64,000 bases of DNA from Blastococcus litoris. GTDB taxonomy: Bacteria > Actinomycetota > Actinomycetes > Mycobacteriales > Geodermatophilaceae. The stretch covers positions 287,881 to 351,880 of the forward strand of contig NZ_QCZF01000006.1 of the NCBI RefSeq assembly GCF_003075095.1. The letters are read 5' to 3'. The first letter of the stretch is position 1, and each line of letters starts with the position of its first letter. A program made the position numbers and the translations under genes. Shown here one piece after another: positions 8,905 to 17,514 of this stretch. Below the pieces are notes generated by a model. That model made no database searches. It was not told where the DNA came from and worked only from the letters and a program-made list of their open reading frames with translations.

Positions 8905-8924
8905 CGGGCTCACCGGAGCGCAAA

Positions 8925-8942
8925 TACTTGAGACTTCATGTA
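8925..8942 (+). promoter_or_regulatory. Imperfect inverted repeat before VOC gene
   Basis: TACTTGA (8925-8931) and TCATGTA (8936-8942) form a 6-of-7 inverted repeat around the 4-nt centre GACT, ending 11 nt before the ATG at 8954. There is no ribosome site between it and the start codon, so the mRNA may be leaderless and the repeat would then lie over the core promoter. MarR and HxlR regulators often use sites of this shape; the regulator is not known. Confidence 0.4.
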
Positions 8943-8953
8943 ACTTGGTCCCC

Positions 8954-9466
8954 ATGCCGGTCCAGCGCCTGAACCACGCCGTCCTCTACGTCCGCGACGT
9001 CGAGCGCAGCCACGCCTTCTACCGGGACGTCCTGGGTTTCCGGGCGAAGATGGAGATCCCCGGCGCGGCCGTCTTCCTGCAGGCGGAGGGCTCGACCAAC
9101 GACCACGACCTGGGCCTGTTCCAGATCGGGTCGGGTGCCGGTGCCTCCGAGGCCGGCCGCCGCACCGTCGGGCTCTACCACCTGGCGTGGGAGGTCGACA
9201 CGCTCGCCGAGCTCGCCCGGATCCGCGACGCGCTGCTGCGGGCCGGGGCGCTCGTGGGCCAGTCGGACCACGCGACCACCAAGGCGCTGTACGCCCAGGA
9301 CCCCGACGGCCTGGAGTTCGAGGTCTCCTGGCTGCTGCCGGCCGACCTGATCACCCCCGAGGTGACCGAGGGCGCGGCGATCACCGCGCCGCTGGACCTC
9401 GACCGCGAGATCGCGCGCTACGGCGCGCACACCCGCGGCGGGGTGGGTGTGTCCGTCAGCGCCTGA
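8954..9466 (+). CDS. VOC (glyoxalase/extradiol dioxygenase) family protein
   Basis: A 170-residue vicinal-oxygen-chelate protein. The two beta-alpha-beta-beta-beta modules open with LNHAVLYVRDVERSHAFYRDVLGF and VGLYHLAWEVDT, and DPDGLEFEVSW closes the second. His in the first strand, His in YHLAWEV and the Glu of LEFEV match the metal ligands of catechol 2,3-dioxygenase-like enzymes, so a metal site is likely. The substrate cannot be told. ATG 8954 has no ribosome site, which suggests a leaderless transcript. It converges on the next gene with only 3 nt between stops. Confidence 0.88.
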   Translation: MPVQRLNHAVLYVRDVERSHAFYRDVLGFRAKMEIPGAAVFLQAEGSTNDHDLGLFQIGSGAGASEAGRRTVGLYHLAWEVDTLAELARIRDALLRAGALVGQSDHATTKALYAQDPDGLEFEVSWLLPADLITPEVTEGAAITAPLDLDREIARYGAHTRGGVGVSVSA

Positions 9467-9469
9467 CGG

Positions 9470-10102
9470 TCACAGCTGGGGTCGGACGCCGGGGTCGTCG
9501 CCGATCGGCTGCTCGCCCCGTCGGCCGAGGGGCAGGACGGTGCGCCGGTGCGAGCCCTCGAGCTCGAGCGCCAGGGCCGCGTAGAGGGCGACCGCCCCCA
9601 GCAGGAGCCCCGTCGAGCCGGCCGCCGTCTTCCAGGCCGCGGACGAGCTGAGCTCGTAGACCCCCGTGACGGCGAACCGGGTGCCCGCCAGCAGCATGAC
9701 CGCCGCAGGCACCAGCTTGCTGCCGGCCGACAGGGCCGGCACGAGCATGCACACGCCCGCGGTGAGCAGCAGGACGCCGAGGCCTTCGCTGGTCGCACCC
9801 GGCGGGGAGGTCAGGGTGGTGACGCCCACGACGCCCCAGGTCCCGGCGAGAACCCCCATCCCGGTGGCCGCGACCGGGTCGCGGGCGAGGAATCCCATCA
9901 CCGACGCGAGCAGCTGCAGCGGGGCGGTCGCGAACACGGCGACCAGGGCGGCGACGCGCCCGTCGGCCGGCGGGATCCACCCGAGCTGGACGGCGCTGAA
10001 GGTCACGGTGGACAGGACCAGGGCCAGGAAGCCGAGGGCGAGCGGTGTGGCCAGCGGGCGCAGGACGACCTGCGGCGCCGATCCCGGCGGGGACTGGGTC
10101 AA
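9470..10102 (-). CDS. Six-helix membrane protein, GPR1/FUN34/YaaH-like
   Basis: A 210-residue integral membrane protein with about six hydrophobic segments. The opening PLALGFLALVLSTVTFSAVQLGW, the helix pairing and the total length resemble the GPR1/FUN34/YaaH acetate-uptake family. The conserved N-terminal NPAPLGL signature is degenerate (RPLATPLALGF), so the call is tentative. I chose TTG 10102 because it overlaps the previous stop as TTGA, the coupling pattern used through this operon. A GTG at 10150 is the alternative. It is the last gene of the molybdopterin oxidoreductase operon and could move a substrate or product of that enzyme. Confidence 0.6.
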   Translation of the reverse strand: MTQSPPGSAPQVVLRPLATPLALGFLALVLSTVTFSAVQLGWIPPADGRVAALVAVFATAPLQLLASVMGFLARDPVAATGMGVLAGTWGVVGVTTLTSPPGATSEGLGVLLLTAGVCMLVPALSAGSKLVPAAVMLLAGTRFAVTGVYELSSSAAWKTAAGSTGLLLGAVALYAALALELEGSHRRTVLPLGRRGEQPIGDDPGVRPQL

Positions 10103-10581
10103 CTGGCCAGCACCTGCGGGGAGGCGACCTTCAGGTACGAGTTCGCCCACCGCGCGATCCGCAGGGACTGCGGGTGGCAGCGCTCGGCCACGTCCAGCAG
10201 TTCCTGCTCCTTCGCACCCTGGGCGCCCTGGGCGAGCACCTCCCAGTCCAGGGAGGTGCCGGCCGCCTCCCGGTAGAGGTGCCGCAGGTCCGCGAGCAGC
10301 AGCAGCCCCGGGGCCGAGCTCCGGCCGGTGAGCTCGGAGGCCCGCTGCTTGAGCGCCTCGACCGGGCCCGGCTCCTCCGAGGCCTCGGGATCGAGATCGA
10401 GGCCGAAGTCGCGCCCGACGCGGGCCAGCTCCGCCACGTGCGTGCGCGACCAGCCGGCCATGTCGCGGCAGACGTAGAAGACCTCGTGGTCGGCCTTGTG
10501 CTTGTCCGACATGGACGTCAGCACGGACACCAGGTGGTTCTCCGAGCGGTGCAGCTCCTCGATCGCCAGGTCGAGCTTCAC
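10099..10581 (-). CDS. Unrecognised helical protein, possible ferritin-like partner
   Basis: A 160-residue protein predicted almost wholly helical. Glu/His-rich helices include EELHRSENHLVSVL, MSDKHKADHEVFYVCRD, RTHVAELARVGRDF and LRHLYREAAGTSLDWEVLAQ. The spacing of Glu and His hints at a four-helix bundle that might bind metal, but no exact ferritin ExxH pair could be placed, so function is open. GTG 10581 follows a very good AGGAGG and overlaps the oxidoreductase stop by 4 nt. This tight coupling to a molybdoenzyme suggests a dedicated partner, chaperone or electron-transfer subunit. No signal peptide is seen. Confidence 0.7.
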   Translation of the reverse strand: MKLDLAIEELHRSENHLVSVLTSMSDKHKADHEVFYVCRDMAGWSRTHVAELARVGRDFGLDLDPEASEEPGPVEALKQRASELTGRSSAPGLLLLADLRHLYREAAGTSLDWEVLAQGAQGAKEQELLDVAERCHPQSLRIARWANSYLKVASPQVLAS

Positions 10582-13034
10582 GCCTGTCCTCCTGCCAGCT
10601 CGTGGGCGAGCGCGTCGTCGCCGCCGCGCGTGGGCGGGACCCCCGCGGTCACGGGCGCAGAACCGGTGGTCGTCGGCGCCGGTGCCGGGCCGTCGGCGGC
10701 GGCCACCCGCTCCACCTGTGCGGCCGCGGTCTTGAAGATCGGCTGCTTGGACACCGGGTCCCAGTCGGTGAGCGTCAGCTCGTTGGCCGCCCGTCCGTCC
10801 TCGCCGTCCGGCGGTGCGTGCTCGCCGGCGGTGTCCCAGTAGCCGTAGTGGAACGGCAGGAAGAGCACGCCGGGGCGGATGCCGCTGACCCGCAGCTTGG
10901 CGCGGACCCGGCCGCGGGGGGTGGTCACCTCGAGCAGGTCGCCCTCCACGAGCCCGCGATCGGCGGCGTCGCCGGCCGACATCTCCACCCACACCTCGGG
11001 GGCGGCCTTCTGGAGCTGGGGTGCCCGGCCGGTCTTGGTGCGGGTGTGGAAGTGGTAGAGCGTCCGGCCGGTGATCAGCTGGAACGGGTGCTCCTGGCTG
11101 GGCAGCTCGTGCGGCGGCAGGTACTCGGCCGCCTTGAGCACCGCCCGCCCGGTGGGGTTGAGCGCCTTGTACTCGGTCTCCTCGACGGGTGCTCCGGTGA
11201 CCATGTCCCGGCCGTAGCTCTCGCAGTAGTCGGGCTGGGCCCAGAACTGGCCGTCGACGTAGATGCGCTCGGTGCCCTCGGGGTGCTCGTCGTTGCACGG
11301 CCACTGGATGCCGCTGCCGCCGCGCAGCTTGTCGTAGGAGAGGCCGGTGTAGTCGCAGGGCCGCCCGCGGGAGCACTCCTTCCAGCCCTCGAAGGCGCCC
11401 TCGGGATCGGTCCACTTCACCAGCGGGGCGCCGTCCTTGTCCCGCAGGTCGAGCCGTCGCGCGAGGTCGATCAGGATGTCGAGATCGGACCGCGCCTCGC
11501 CGGGCGGGTCGACGGCCTTCTCCGACAGGTGGACGGTGCGGTCGACGTTGGTGAACGTCCCCGTCTTCTCCCCCCACGTCGCGGCGGGCAGGACGACGTC
11601 GGCGAGCTGGGCGGTCTCGGACAGGAAGATGTCCTGGACGACGAGGAACAGCCGCTCCTGCGACAGGATCGACCGGATCCGCGACAGCTCGGGCAGCGAG
11701 ACCGCCGGGTTCGTCGCGGTCACGTACATGAAGCGGATCGAGCCCTCCTCGATGTACCGCAGCTGCTGCATGATGTGCGTCGGCGGCGAGTAGTGCGGGA
11801 TCCGCATGGGTTCGACGTTCCAGACCCTCGCCAGGTCCTCCACGTGGCTGTCGTTCGACCAGTTGCGGAACGCCGGGAGATCGCCGTCCGCCCCCGCCTC
11901 GCGGGTGTTCTGCGCGGTCGGCTGGCCGTTCATCTGCAGGATCCCGCAGCCAGGCTTGCCGAGCATGCCGCGCAGCACGTGGATGTTGTTGATCTGGACG
12001 GCGGCGGCCGTGGCCTGGTGGGACTGGTAGAAGCCCTGCAGCGCGGTGGACAGCAGCCGCTGTGCGCCGCCGATGACCCGGGCGGCCTCCCGGATCTGCG
12101 CCGCCGGCACGTCGCACACCTCCGCGGCGACCTCGGGGGTGTAGGCCTTCGTCTGCTTCTCGAGCTCGTCGAAGCCGACGCTGTGCGCGTCGACGAACTC
12201 CCGGTCGACCCACCCGTTGGCGATGATCTCGTGGACGAGCGCGTTCATCAGCATCACGTTGGTGCCGGGGCGGGGAGCCAGGTGCACCGTGGCGGCCCGG
12301 GCGACGGGCGTCTCCCGCGGGTCGACGCAGATGACCGCCGGCGGGTTGGGGCCGGCGAGCCGGTCGAGGATGCGGGTCCACAGCACCGTCTGCGTCTCGG
12401 CCATGTTGTGCCCGTACAGCGCGATCACGTCGGCGTGGTCGACGTCGGTGTAGGAGCCGGGCTGGCCGTCGCTGGCGAAGGTCTCCTTCAGGGCGGCGGC
12501 CGCGGTGGCGGTGCACAGCCGGGTGTTGCCGTCGACGTGGCTGGTCCCGATGCCGCCGTGGGCGATCAACCCCAGGGTGTAGTACTCCTCCAGGAAGAGC
12601 TGCCCGGTCGTGTAGAAGCTGATCGCGCTGGGGCCCTGCTCCTCGAGCAGCTCCCGGCACCGGCCGACGACGGCGTCCATCGCGGTGTCCCAGTCGGTCT
12701 CCACCAGTTCCCCGTCCCGCCGGATCAGCGGCCGGGTGAGCCGGTCGGGGGAGTTGTTCGCCTGCCAGCCGAAGAGGTCCTTCGGGCCGAGGCGACCGTG
12801 GTTGACCCGGTCGACCGCCCGGCCGCGCACGCCCACGATCCGCCCGTCCTTCACGGCGATGTCCAGGCCGTCGCCGTTCGAGTGCAGGATCGTGGCCGAC
12901 TGGACCCAGCGGTCGACGTCGTCCTCGGTCAGCCCGTCGACCAGGTATGAGTCCACCCGGGTGGGCCAGGCCTCGCCGGGGCCGTAGGGCGTACGGCTCC
13001 CCCAGGGCTCGGCGATGCGATCGACGCGGGGCAT
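10578..13034 (-). CDS. Molybdopterin oxidoreductase without N-terminal Fe-S motif
   Basis: An 818-residue enzyme of the DMSO-reductase/NapA/formate dehydrogenase superfamily. Visible parts are the N-terminal domain, the likely Mo-ligand Cys174 in GNTRLCTATAA, the cofactor-binding blocks VICVDPRETPVA, QMNGQPTAQNTRE and ADVVLPAATWGEKTGTFTN, and a C-terminal dinucleotide-binding domain (GRTLYHFHTRTKT, HYGYWD). Residues 46-57 are SATILHSNGDGL, where relatives have the CxxCxxxC [4Fe-4S] ligands; all cysteines there are gone. No Tat signal, so probably cytoplasmic. The substrate is unknown. ATG 13034 follows GAGGAGG. It is the first gene of a three-gene coupled operon. Confidence 0.92.
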   Translation of the reverse strand: MPRVDRIAEPWGSRTPYGPGEAWPTRVDSYLVDGLTEDDVDRWVQSATILHSNGDGLDIAVKDGRIVGVRGRAVDRVNHGRLGPKDLFGWQANNSPDRLTRPLIRRDGELVETDWDTAMDAVVGRCRELLEEQGPSAISFYTTGQLFLEEYYTLGLIAHGGIGTSHVDGNTRLCTATAAAALKETFASDGQPGSYTDVDHADVIALYGHNMAETQTVLWTRILDRLAGPNPPAVICVDPRETPVARAATVHLAPRPGTNVMLMNALVHEIIANGWVDREFVDAHSVGFDELEKQTKAYTPEVAAEVCDVPAAQIREAARVIGGAQRLLSTALQGFYQSHQATAAAVQINNIHVLRGMLGKPGCGILQMNGQPTAQNTREAGADGDLPAFRNWSNDSHVEDLARVWNVEPMRIPHYSPPTHIMQQLRYIEEGSIRFMYVTATNPAVSLPELSRIRSILSQERLFLVVQDIFLSETAQLADVVLPAATWGEKTGTFTNVDRTVHLSEKAVDPPGEARSDLDILIDLARRLDLRDKDGAPLVKWTDPEGAFEGWKECSRGRPCDYTGLSYDKLRGGSGIQWPCNDEHPEGTERIYVDGQFWAQPDYCESYGRDMVTGAPVEETEYKALNPTGRAVLKAAEYLPPHELPSQEHPFQLITGRTLYHFHTRTKTGRAPQLQKAAPEVWVEMSAGDAADRGLVEGDLLEVTTPRGRVRAKLRVSGIRPGVLFLPFHYGYWDTAGEHAPPDGEDGRAANELTLTDWDPVSKQPIFKTAAAQVERVAAADGPAPAPTTTGSAPVTAGVPPTRGGDDALAHELAGGQA

Positions 13035-13163
13035 GCGTCCTCCTCGAACTGTTGCTGTCGTGCAACTGATAGTGCTCCCGCTGGCGGAGGTCCGCAGGTC
13101 GGCGCATCGCCGAGGACGTGCCGGGGCAAGGAGGGACGACCGCCCGATCCGTCCGGAGGTCCC

Positions 13164-13967
13164 GTGACCACGCCCGCAGCCCGTCCCCTCGCCCTCGTCA
13201 CCGGTGCCTCCAGCGGCATCGGCCGCGAGCTGGCCAAGCAGTTCGCCGAGAACGGCTTCGACCTGATCGTGGCCGCGGAGGACGTCGAGCTCGACGACGT
13301 GACCGAGGAGCTGCGCGCGATGGGCGCGACGGTCGCCCCGGTGAGCGTCGACCTGACCGAGCCGGAGGACGTCGAGCGGCTGACCGCCGCGGTCCGGGGC
13401 GCCGGCCGGCCCCTCGACGCGGCGGCGCTCAACGCCGGGGTGGGCATCGGCGGGAGGTTCGCCGAGACCGATCTCGACCGGGAGCTCGAGATCGTCGACC
13501 TCAACTGCCGCTCCACCGTGCACCTGGCCAAGCGGGTCGTGCAGGACATGGTCGCCCGCGGCGAGGGCCGGATCCTGTTCACCTCCTCGATCGCCTCGCA
13601 GGCCCCCGAGCCCTTCCAGGCCGTGTACGCGGCGTCGAAGTCCTTCGTGCAGTCCCTCGCCCTGGCGCTGCGCGAGGAGCTGGCGGAGACCGGGGTCAGC
13701 GTCACCGCGCTGCTCCCCGGCCCGACGGAGACGGAGTTCTTCGACCGCGGTGACCTCACCGACACCAAGCTGGGCGCCGATCCGGACAAGGACGACCCGG
13801 CGCTGGTGGCCCGGCAGGGCTATGAGGGGCTGATGAAGGGCGAGGCGTCGGTCTTCGCCGGGACGCTGACGAGCAAGGTCATGGGCACGCTCTCCGCCGT
13901 GCTCCCCGACTCGCTGGCGGGCAAGGCGCACAAGCCGATGACGGAGCCCGGGTCCGCGGAGGGCTGA
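13164..13967 (+). CDS. Short-chain dehydrogenase/reductase (SDR)
   Basis: A 267-residue classical SDR. The Rossmann motif TGASSGIGREL lies near residues 14-24, the LNAGVGIGG block marks the NAG motif, and the catalytic set is Ser in FTSSIA plus YAASK (Tyr/Lys). After strand 2 no Arg pair for NADPH is evident, so cofactor choice is unclear. The DltE-like C-terminus LPGPTETEFF is typical. Start GTG 13164 has GGAGGT very close upstream. It is transcribed away from the molybdoenzyme operon across about 130 bp. Substrate unknown. Confidence 0.9.
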   Translation: MTTPAARPLALVTGASSGIGRELAKQFAENGFDLIVAAEDVELDDVTEELRAMGATVAPVSVDLTEPEDVERLTAAVRGAGRPLDAAALNAGVGIGGRFAETDLDRELEIVDLNCRSTVHLAKRVVQDMVARGEGRILFTSSIASQAPEPFQAVYAASKSFVQSLALALREELAETGVSVTALLPGPTETEFFDRGDLTDTKLGADPDKDDPALVARQGYEGLMKGEASVFAGTLTSKVMGTLSAVLPDSLAGKAHKPMTEPGSAEG

Positions 13968-13989
13968 GCCGCTCCGGCACGATCCGCGC

Positions 13990-14568
13990 GTGGAGACCGT
14001 CGCACTGGAGCCGATCGAGCCGGTCGAGCTGGAGGCCGGCCCATTCCGGCTCCGGCCCTGGCGGCCCGACGACCTGGAGGCGCTCTGGTCGGCGTTCCAG
14101 GACCCGGAGATCCGGATGTGGAACGGCGGGGGAGTGGCCACGCGGGAGGACGCGCTCGCGCTGCTCGGGCGGCGGGCCGGGCGCTACCCCGACCACGTCT
14201 CGTGGGCCGTCGTCGACCCGGCGAGCGACGAGCTGCTGGGCTCGGTGTCGCTGCACTCCATCGACCCGGTGGGCACCGACGGCCAGGTCGGCTACTGGAC
14301 GTCGCCGGCGGCGCGCGGGCGGGGCGTCGCGGTCGCCGCCGTCGACGCGGTCTGCCGGTGGGCGTTCGGGACGCTGCCGGTCGATCGGATCGAGCTCTTC
14401 CACGCCGTGGAGAACACCGCCTCGGGCCGGGTGGCCGAGAAGGCAGGCTTCGTCCAGGAGGGGCGGTCGCGGCGCTCGTACCGCTACGGCGACGGCGTGA
14501 AGCACGACGAGCTGCTGTGGGCGCGGCTGGCCGACGACCCGGCCCCGGACCTCAGCACCCGCAGCTGA
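13990..14568 (+). CDS. GNAT acetyltransferase, RimJ/RimL type
   Basis: A 192-residue N-acetyltransferase with the RimJ-like layout. FRLRPWRPDDLEALWSAFQD opens the fold, VGYWTSPAARGRGVAVAAV holds the acetyl-CoA pyrophosphate-binding RGRG loop, and NTASGRVAEKAGFVQEG is the usual C-terminal block. It transfers acetyl from acetyl-CoA to an unknown amine, such as a protein N-terminus or small molecule. Start GTG 13990 lies 22 nt after the SDR stop, so the two are probably one transcript. It converges with the rhodanese gene, overlapping it by about 17 nt. Confidence 0.87.
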   Translation: METVALEPIEPVELEAGPFRLRPWRPDDLEALWSAFQDPEIRMWNGGGVATREDALALLGRRAGRYPDHVSWAVVDPASDELLGSVSLHSIDPVGTDGQVGYWTSPAARGRGVAVAAVDAVCRWAFGTLPVDRIELFHAVENTASGRVAEKAGFVQEGRSRRSYRYGDGVKHDELLWARLADDPAPDLSTRS

Positions 14569-14995
14569 TCCCCGCGGGCGCGGTGAGCGGATCGGCGGCC
14601 GACCGGCGCACGCCGCCGTCGGTCTCGACCGGCAGGCCCTCCCGCGCCCAGTACTCGAAGCCGCCGATCATCTCGCGCACCCGGAAGCCGAGGGTCGCCA
14701 GCGCGAGCGCGGCGCGCGTGGCCCCGTTGCAACCCGGGCCCCAGCAGTAGGTGACCACCGGGACGGACCGGTCCAGCTCGGCGGCCGCCCGGTCGGCGAT
14801 CTCCCTTCCCGGCAGGTGGACCGCACCCGGGATGCGGCCCTGCGCCCACGCCTGCGCGCTGCGGCTGTCCAGGAGGACGAAGCCGGGCAGGCCGGAGTCC
14901 ACGGCGGCCGCCACGTCGCTGACGTCGGTCTCCACGGCGAGGCGGTGCGCGAAGTGGGCCGCCGCGACGGCCGGGTCGGTCTGCCACTCGATCAT
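14552..14995 (-). CDS. Rhodanese-domain sulfurtransferase
   Basis: A 147-residue single rhodanese domain. The family boxes are FVLLDSRSAQAWAQGRIPGAVHLP and the active loop VTYCWGPGCNGA. The first Cys of that loop is the likely persulfide carrier, and the loop is longer than the usual CRxGxR, so donor and acceptor may differ. A helical N-terminal segment (MIEWQTDPAVAAAHFAHRLAVETD) precedes the domain, as in many actinobacterial members. Start ATG 14995 with a weak ribosome site. It diverges from the GntR-acdS pair. Confidence 0.85.
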   Translation of the reverse strand: MIEWQTDPAVAAAHFAHRLAVETDVSDVAAAVDSGLPGFVLLDSRSAQAWAQGRIPGAVHLPGREIADRAAAELDRSVPVVTYCWGPGCNGATRAALALATLGFRVREMIGGFEYWAREGLPVETDGGVRRSAADPLTAPAGISCGC

Positions 14996-15093
14996 GGCCC
15001 GGACGCTAGGGGCGAGCAGGACCGCCCACGAGGCGCTTCCCTGCCAATCACCGCAGCGATCCCGTGTTCCATCGCAATGAAGCACGGTGGGGA

Positions 15094-15129
15094 TTGACGT
15101 GGCGGCCTCTGACATCTGAGATGTCAGTT
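15094..15129 (+). promoter_or_regulatory. Promoter with 19-bp palindromic operator for GntR-acdS
   Basis: TTGACG (15094-15099) is followed 17 nt later by TGAGAT (15117-15122), which places +1 at about 15129-15130, on a GTG codon. A perfect 9+1+9 inverted repeat, CTGACATCT-G-AGATGTCAG (15109-15127), covers the -10 and an ATG at 15121. Placement implies that the GntR protein encoded next binds here and blocks its own transcription and that of acdS. The palindrome is directly visible; the regulator assignment is inferred. Confidence 0.7.
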
Positions 15130-15795
15130 GTGAGCGGTCCTCTTCCCCCGGTGCGGCGCGTGCTCCTGCGCGACCAGGCGCTCACCGTCCTGCGGGAGGC
15201 GATCGTCACCGGCGGTCTCGCGCCGGGTGCCGTGGTGAAGGACTCCGAGCTCGCCCAGCGGATGGGTCTGTCGGTCGCCCCCGTGCGCGCCGCGCTGGCC
15301 CGCCTCGCCGACGAGGGGCTGGTCGAGGCCAAGCCGCAGAGCCACACCCGCGTCACCCCGCTCGTCCCGGGCCAGGTGCACGACGCAGCCGTCGTGGTGC
15401 GCGCGATGCACGAAGTCGCCGTCCGGGAGGCGGTCCCCCGGCTGACGGGCGAGGACGTCGCGGCGATGCGCGCGGCCAACGACCGCTTCGCGGCGGCGCT
15501 GGAGGCCGGGGACGTCGATGCGGCCGTGGCGGCGGACGACGACCTGCACGGCGTGCTGGTCGCGCGCTGCGGCAACGCGTCGGTCGCCGCCACCGTCGAC
15601 CGCTTCACACCGGCCGTCCGCCGGCTGGAGCGCCGGCGCTTCGCCGAGGCCCACGGACGCCGATCCGTGGAGCTGCACGAACGCCTGATCGCCGCCTGCG
15701 CGGCCGCCGACGTCGAGGACGCCGTCGCCACCACCACCGACATCTGGACGGCGCTGCTGTCCGAACTGGAGGACGACTCCGATGGGTCTCGCTGA
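15130..15795 (+). CDS. GntR-family regulator (FadR-type) of acdS
   Basis: About 221 residues. The N-terminal winged helix is [46 protein letters not shown], followed by an all-helical FCD ligand-binding domain (about residues 90-215). GTG 15130 coincides with the predicted transcription start; ATG 15121, three codons earlier, is the alternative. Neither has a ribosome site, so a leaderless mRNA is likely. The gene overlaps acdS by 14 nt, so the two form one unit. By position it should sense a metabolite linked to the AcdS substrate. Many known acdS genes use Lrp-type AcdR instead. Confidence 0.88.
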   Translation: MSGPLPPVRRVLLRDQALTVLREAIVTGGLAPGAVVKDSELAQRMGLSVAPVRAALARLADEGLVEAKPQSHTRVTPLVPGQVHDAAVVVRAMHEVAVREAVPRLTGEDVAAMRAANDRFAAALEAGDVDAAVAADDDLHGVLVARCGNASVAATVDRFTPAVRRLERRRFAEAHGRRSVELHERLIAACAAADVEDAVATTTDIWTALLSELEDDSDGSR

Positions 15796-16801
15796 CTTTC
15801 CCCGCTACCCGCTGCTCTTCGGGCCCTCGCCGGTGCACCGGCTGGACCGGCTCACCGAGCGCCTCGGCGGCGCCGCCGTCTGGGCGAAGCGGGAGGACGT
15901 GAACTCCGGCATCGCCTTCGGCGGCAACAAGACCCGCAAGCTCGAGTACCTGGTCGCCGACGCCCTGGCGCAGGGCTGCGACACGCTCGTCTCGATCGGC
16001 GGCGTGCAGAGCAACCACACCCGCCAGGTCGCCGCCGTCGCCGCCCGCGTCGGGCTGGGCTGCGTGCTGGTCCAGGAGAGCTGGGTGGACTGGCCCGACG
16101 CCGTCTACGACAAGGTCGGCAACATCCTGATCAGCCGGCTGGCCGGGGCCGACGTCCGGCTGGTCACGGCCGGCTTCGGGATCGGCGTCAAGGAGAGCTG
16201 GGAGACGGCGCTCGCGGAGATCGAGGCGCGCGGCGGCAAGCCCTACGCCATCCCCGCCGGGGCGTCGGACCACCCGCTGGGCGGCCACGGCTTCGCCGGC
16301 TGGGCGCACGAGGTCGCCGCGCAGGAGGCCGAGCTCGGCGTCTTCTTCGACACCGTCGTCGTCTGCTCGGTGACCGGGTCCACCCAGGCCGGCATGGTCG
16401 CCGGTTTCGCGCAGCTGGAGGAGCAGGGCGCCCGGCCGCGGCGGGTGCTCGGGATCGACGCCTCCGCCAAGCCGGCCGAGACCCGCGACCAGGTCCTGCG
16501 GATCGCCCAGCGGACGGCGCGAGCCATCGGGGTGCAGCGCGAGCTGACCCTGGACGACGTCGAGCTCGACGAGCGGTACCACGCGGGCATCTACGGCATC
16601 CCGGACGCGGCGACCATCGCCGCCATGGAGCTCGCCGCCCGGACCGAGGGCATGGTGACCGACCCGGTGTACGAGGGGAAGTCCATGGCCGCGACCATCG
16701 ACCTGGTCGGGCGCCGGGAGATCGACCCGTCGTCCACCGTGCTCTACGCCCACCTCGGCGGGCAGCCGGCCCTCAACGGCTACAGCGCACTGTTCTCCTG
16801 A
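15782..16801 (+). CDS. acdS: 1-aminocyclopropane-1-carboxylate (ACC) deaminase
   Basis: A 339-residue PLP enzyme that cleaves ACC, the plant ethylene precursor, to 2-oxobutyrate and ammonia. The PLP lysine is in [12 protein letters not shown] (Lys50). Other AcdS blocks are [27 protein letters not shown] and [11 protein letters not shown]. The diagnostic residues separating AcdS from D-cysteine desulfhydrase are present: Glu in DPVYEGKS and Leu in [11 protein letters not shown]. Length is that of characterised enzymes. ATG 15782 follows GGAGGA and overlaps the GntR gene. This suggests an organism that meets plant-derived ACC in soil or rhizosphere. Confidence 0.95.
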   Translation: MGLADFPRYPLLFGPSPVHRLDRLTERLGGAAVWAKREDVNSGIAFGGNKTRKLEYLVADALAQGCDTLVSIGGVQSNHTRQVAAVAARVGLGCVLVQESWVDWPDAVYDKVGNILISRLAGADVRLVTAGFGIGVKESWETALAEIEARGGKPYAIPAGASDHPLGGHGFAGWAHEVAAQEAELGVFFDTVVVCSVTGSTQAGMVAGFAQLEEQGARPRRVLGIDASAKPAETRDQVLRIAQRTARAIGVQRELTLDDVELDERYHAGIYGIPDAATIAAMELAARTEGMVTDPVYEGKSMAATIDLVGRREIDPSSTVLYAHLGGQPALNGYSALFS

Positions 16802-17082
16802 CGCGGTCCGGCGATCGACGGCAGGGACCAGGCGCGCCCGCCGGCGCGCAGCCCCGCGCCGATCAGCCGGCGCAGGGCGACGATCGCCGCCGTGGTGAGG
16901 ATCGCCGACCAGCCGGGGTCGCCGATCAGCCGCAGCAGACCGGCGGCGAGCAGCAGGTCCAGGAACACCCCCAGCGCCAGGGCGGGCCGCCGGGTCGCCA
17001 CGAGGGCCACGACGCCCGCGACCAGGGCGGCGGCCGCGATGACGGACGCGAGGACCGCCGTGACCTCGACGAGCACGCTCAC
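16780..17082 (-). CDS. Small three-helix membrane protein
   Basis: A 100-residue hydrophobic protein of unknown family. Three membrane segments are visible: [39 protein letters not shown] and [20 protein letters not shown]. Start GTG 17082 overlaps the DUF1622 stop by 4 nt, so translation is coupled and the two products may form one membrane complex. Its 3' end overlaps the end of acdS by 22 nt on the opposite strand. No function is assigned. Confidence 0.65.
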   Translation of the reverse strand: MSVLVEVTAVLASVIAAAALVAGVVALVATRRPALALGVFLDLLLAAGLLRLIGDPGWSAILTTAAIVALRRLIGAGLRAGGRAWSLPSIAGPRQENSAL

Positions 17083-17480
17083 ACCGTGCGCCCGCGGTGT
17101 TCCGGCGCGGTCACGTCGGGGCCCGGACCGCGCGCCTCGTCCTCGGCCACCTGGCGGCGCTCCTCGGCGATCTCCTTGGAGAGGAAGTAGTTGAGGGCGG
17201 TGCGGATGGCCGCGACGGCGGCCAGCTGACCCAGCTCCTCGAAGCTGGGCGCGACCGCCGTCCGGAGCACGTCGCTGGCCAGCTGGAATTCCAGCCCCAG
17301 CGCGAGGAAGCGGCCGAGCGTCAGGCGGACGGGGACGAACGCCGCGGTGCTCCGCATGCGCAGGCCGACCCACACGAACCGCGCGAACGCCCAGAGGGCG
17401 CCGGTGATGATGACGACGGCACCGCACGCCTCGACGACGGGGACCAGGACGCCGACGACGTCCGCCAGGATCTCTTCCAC
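17079..17480 (-). CDS. DUF1622 membrane protein
   Basis: A 133-residue protein of the DUF1622 family (PF07784), recognised by VEACGAVVIITGALWAF, RLTLGRFLALGLEFQLASDVLRTAVAPS and the block IRTALNYFLSKEIAE. One helix near residues 15-35 and a second hydrophobic stretch make it an inner-membrane protein with a charged cytoplasmic tail. Family function is unknown. Start GTG 17480. It is the first gene of a coupled pair with the small three-helix protein. Confidence 0.8.
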   Translation of the reverse strand: MEEILADVVGVLVPVVEACGAVVIITGALWAFARFVWVGLRMRSTAAFVPVRLTLGRFLALGLEFQLASDVLRTAVAPSFEELGQLAAVAAIRTALNYFLSKEIAEERRQVAEDEARGPGPDVTAPEHRGRTV

Positions 17481-17514
17481 GCGGACGACCTACCCGTCGG
17501 TCCCGGTCGTAGGC

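Noticed and set aside
10602-12950. 782-codon plus-strand open frame
   Set aside because: It lies wholly antisense to the molybdopterin oxidoreductase, which has clear family motifs. The plus-strand translation is Val/Gly/Leu-rich noise.
10578-13034. Assimilatory nitrate reductase or formate dehydrogenase
   Set aside because: The Fe-S motif is missing, and no nitrite reductase, nitrate transporter or FDH accessory gene is adjacent. The substrate is left open.
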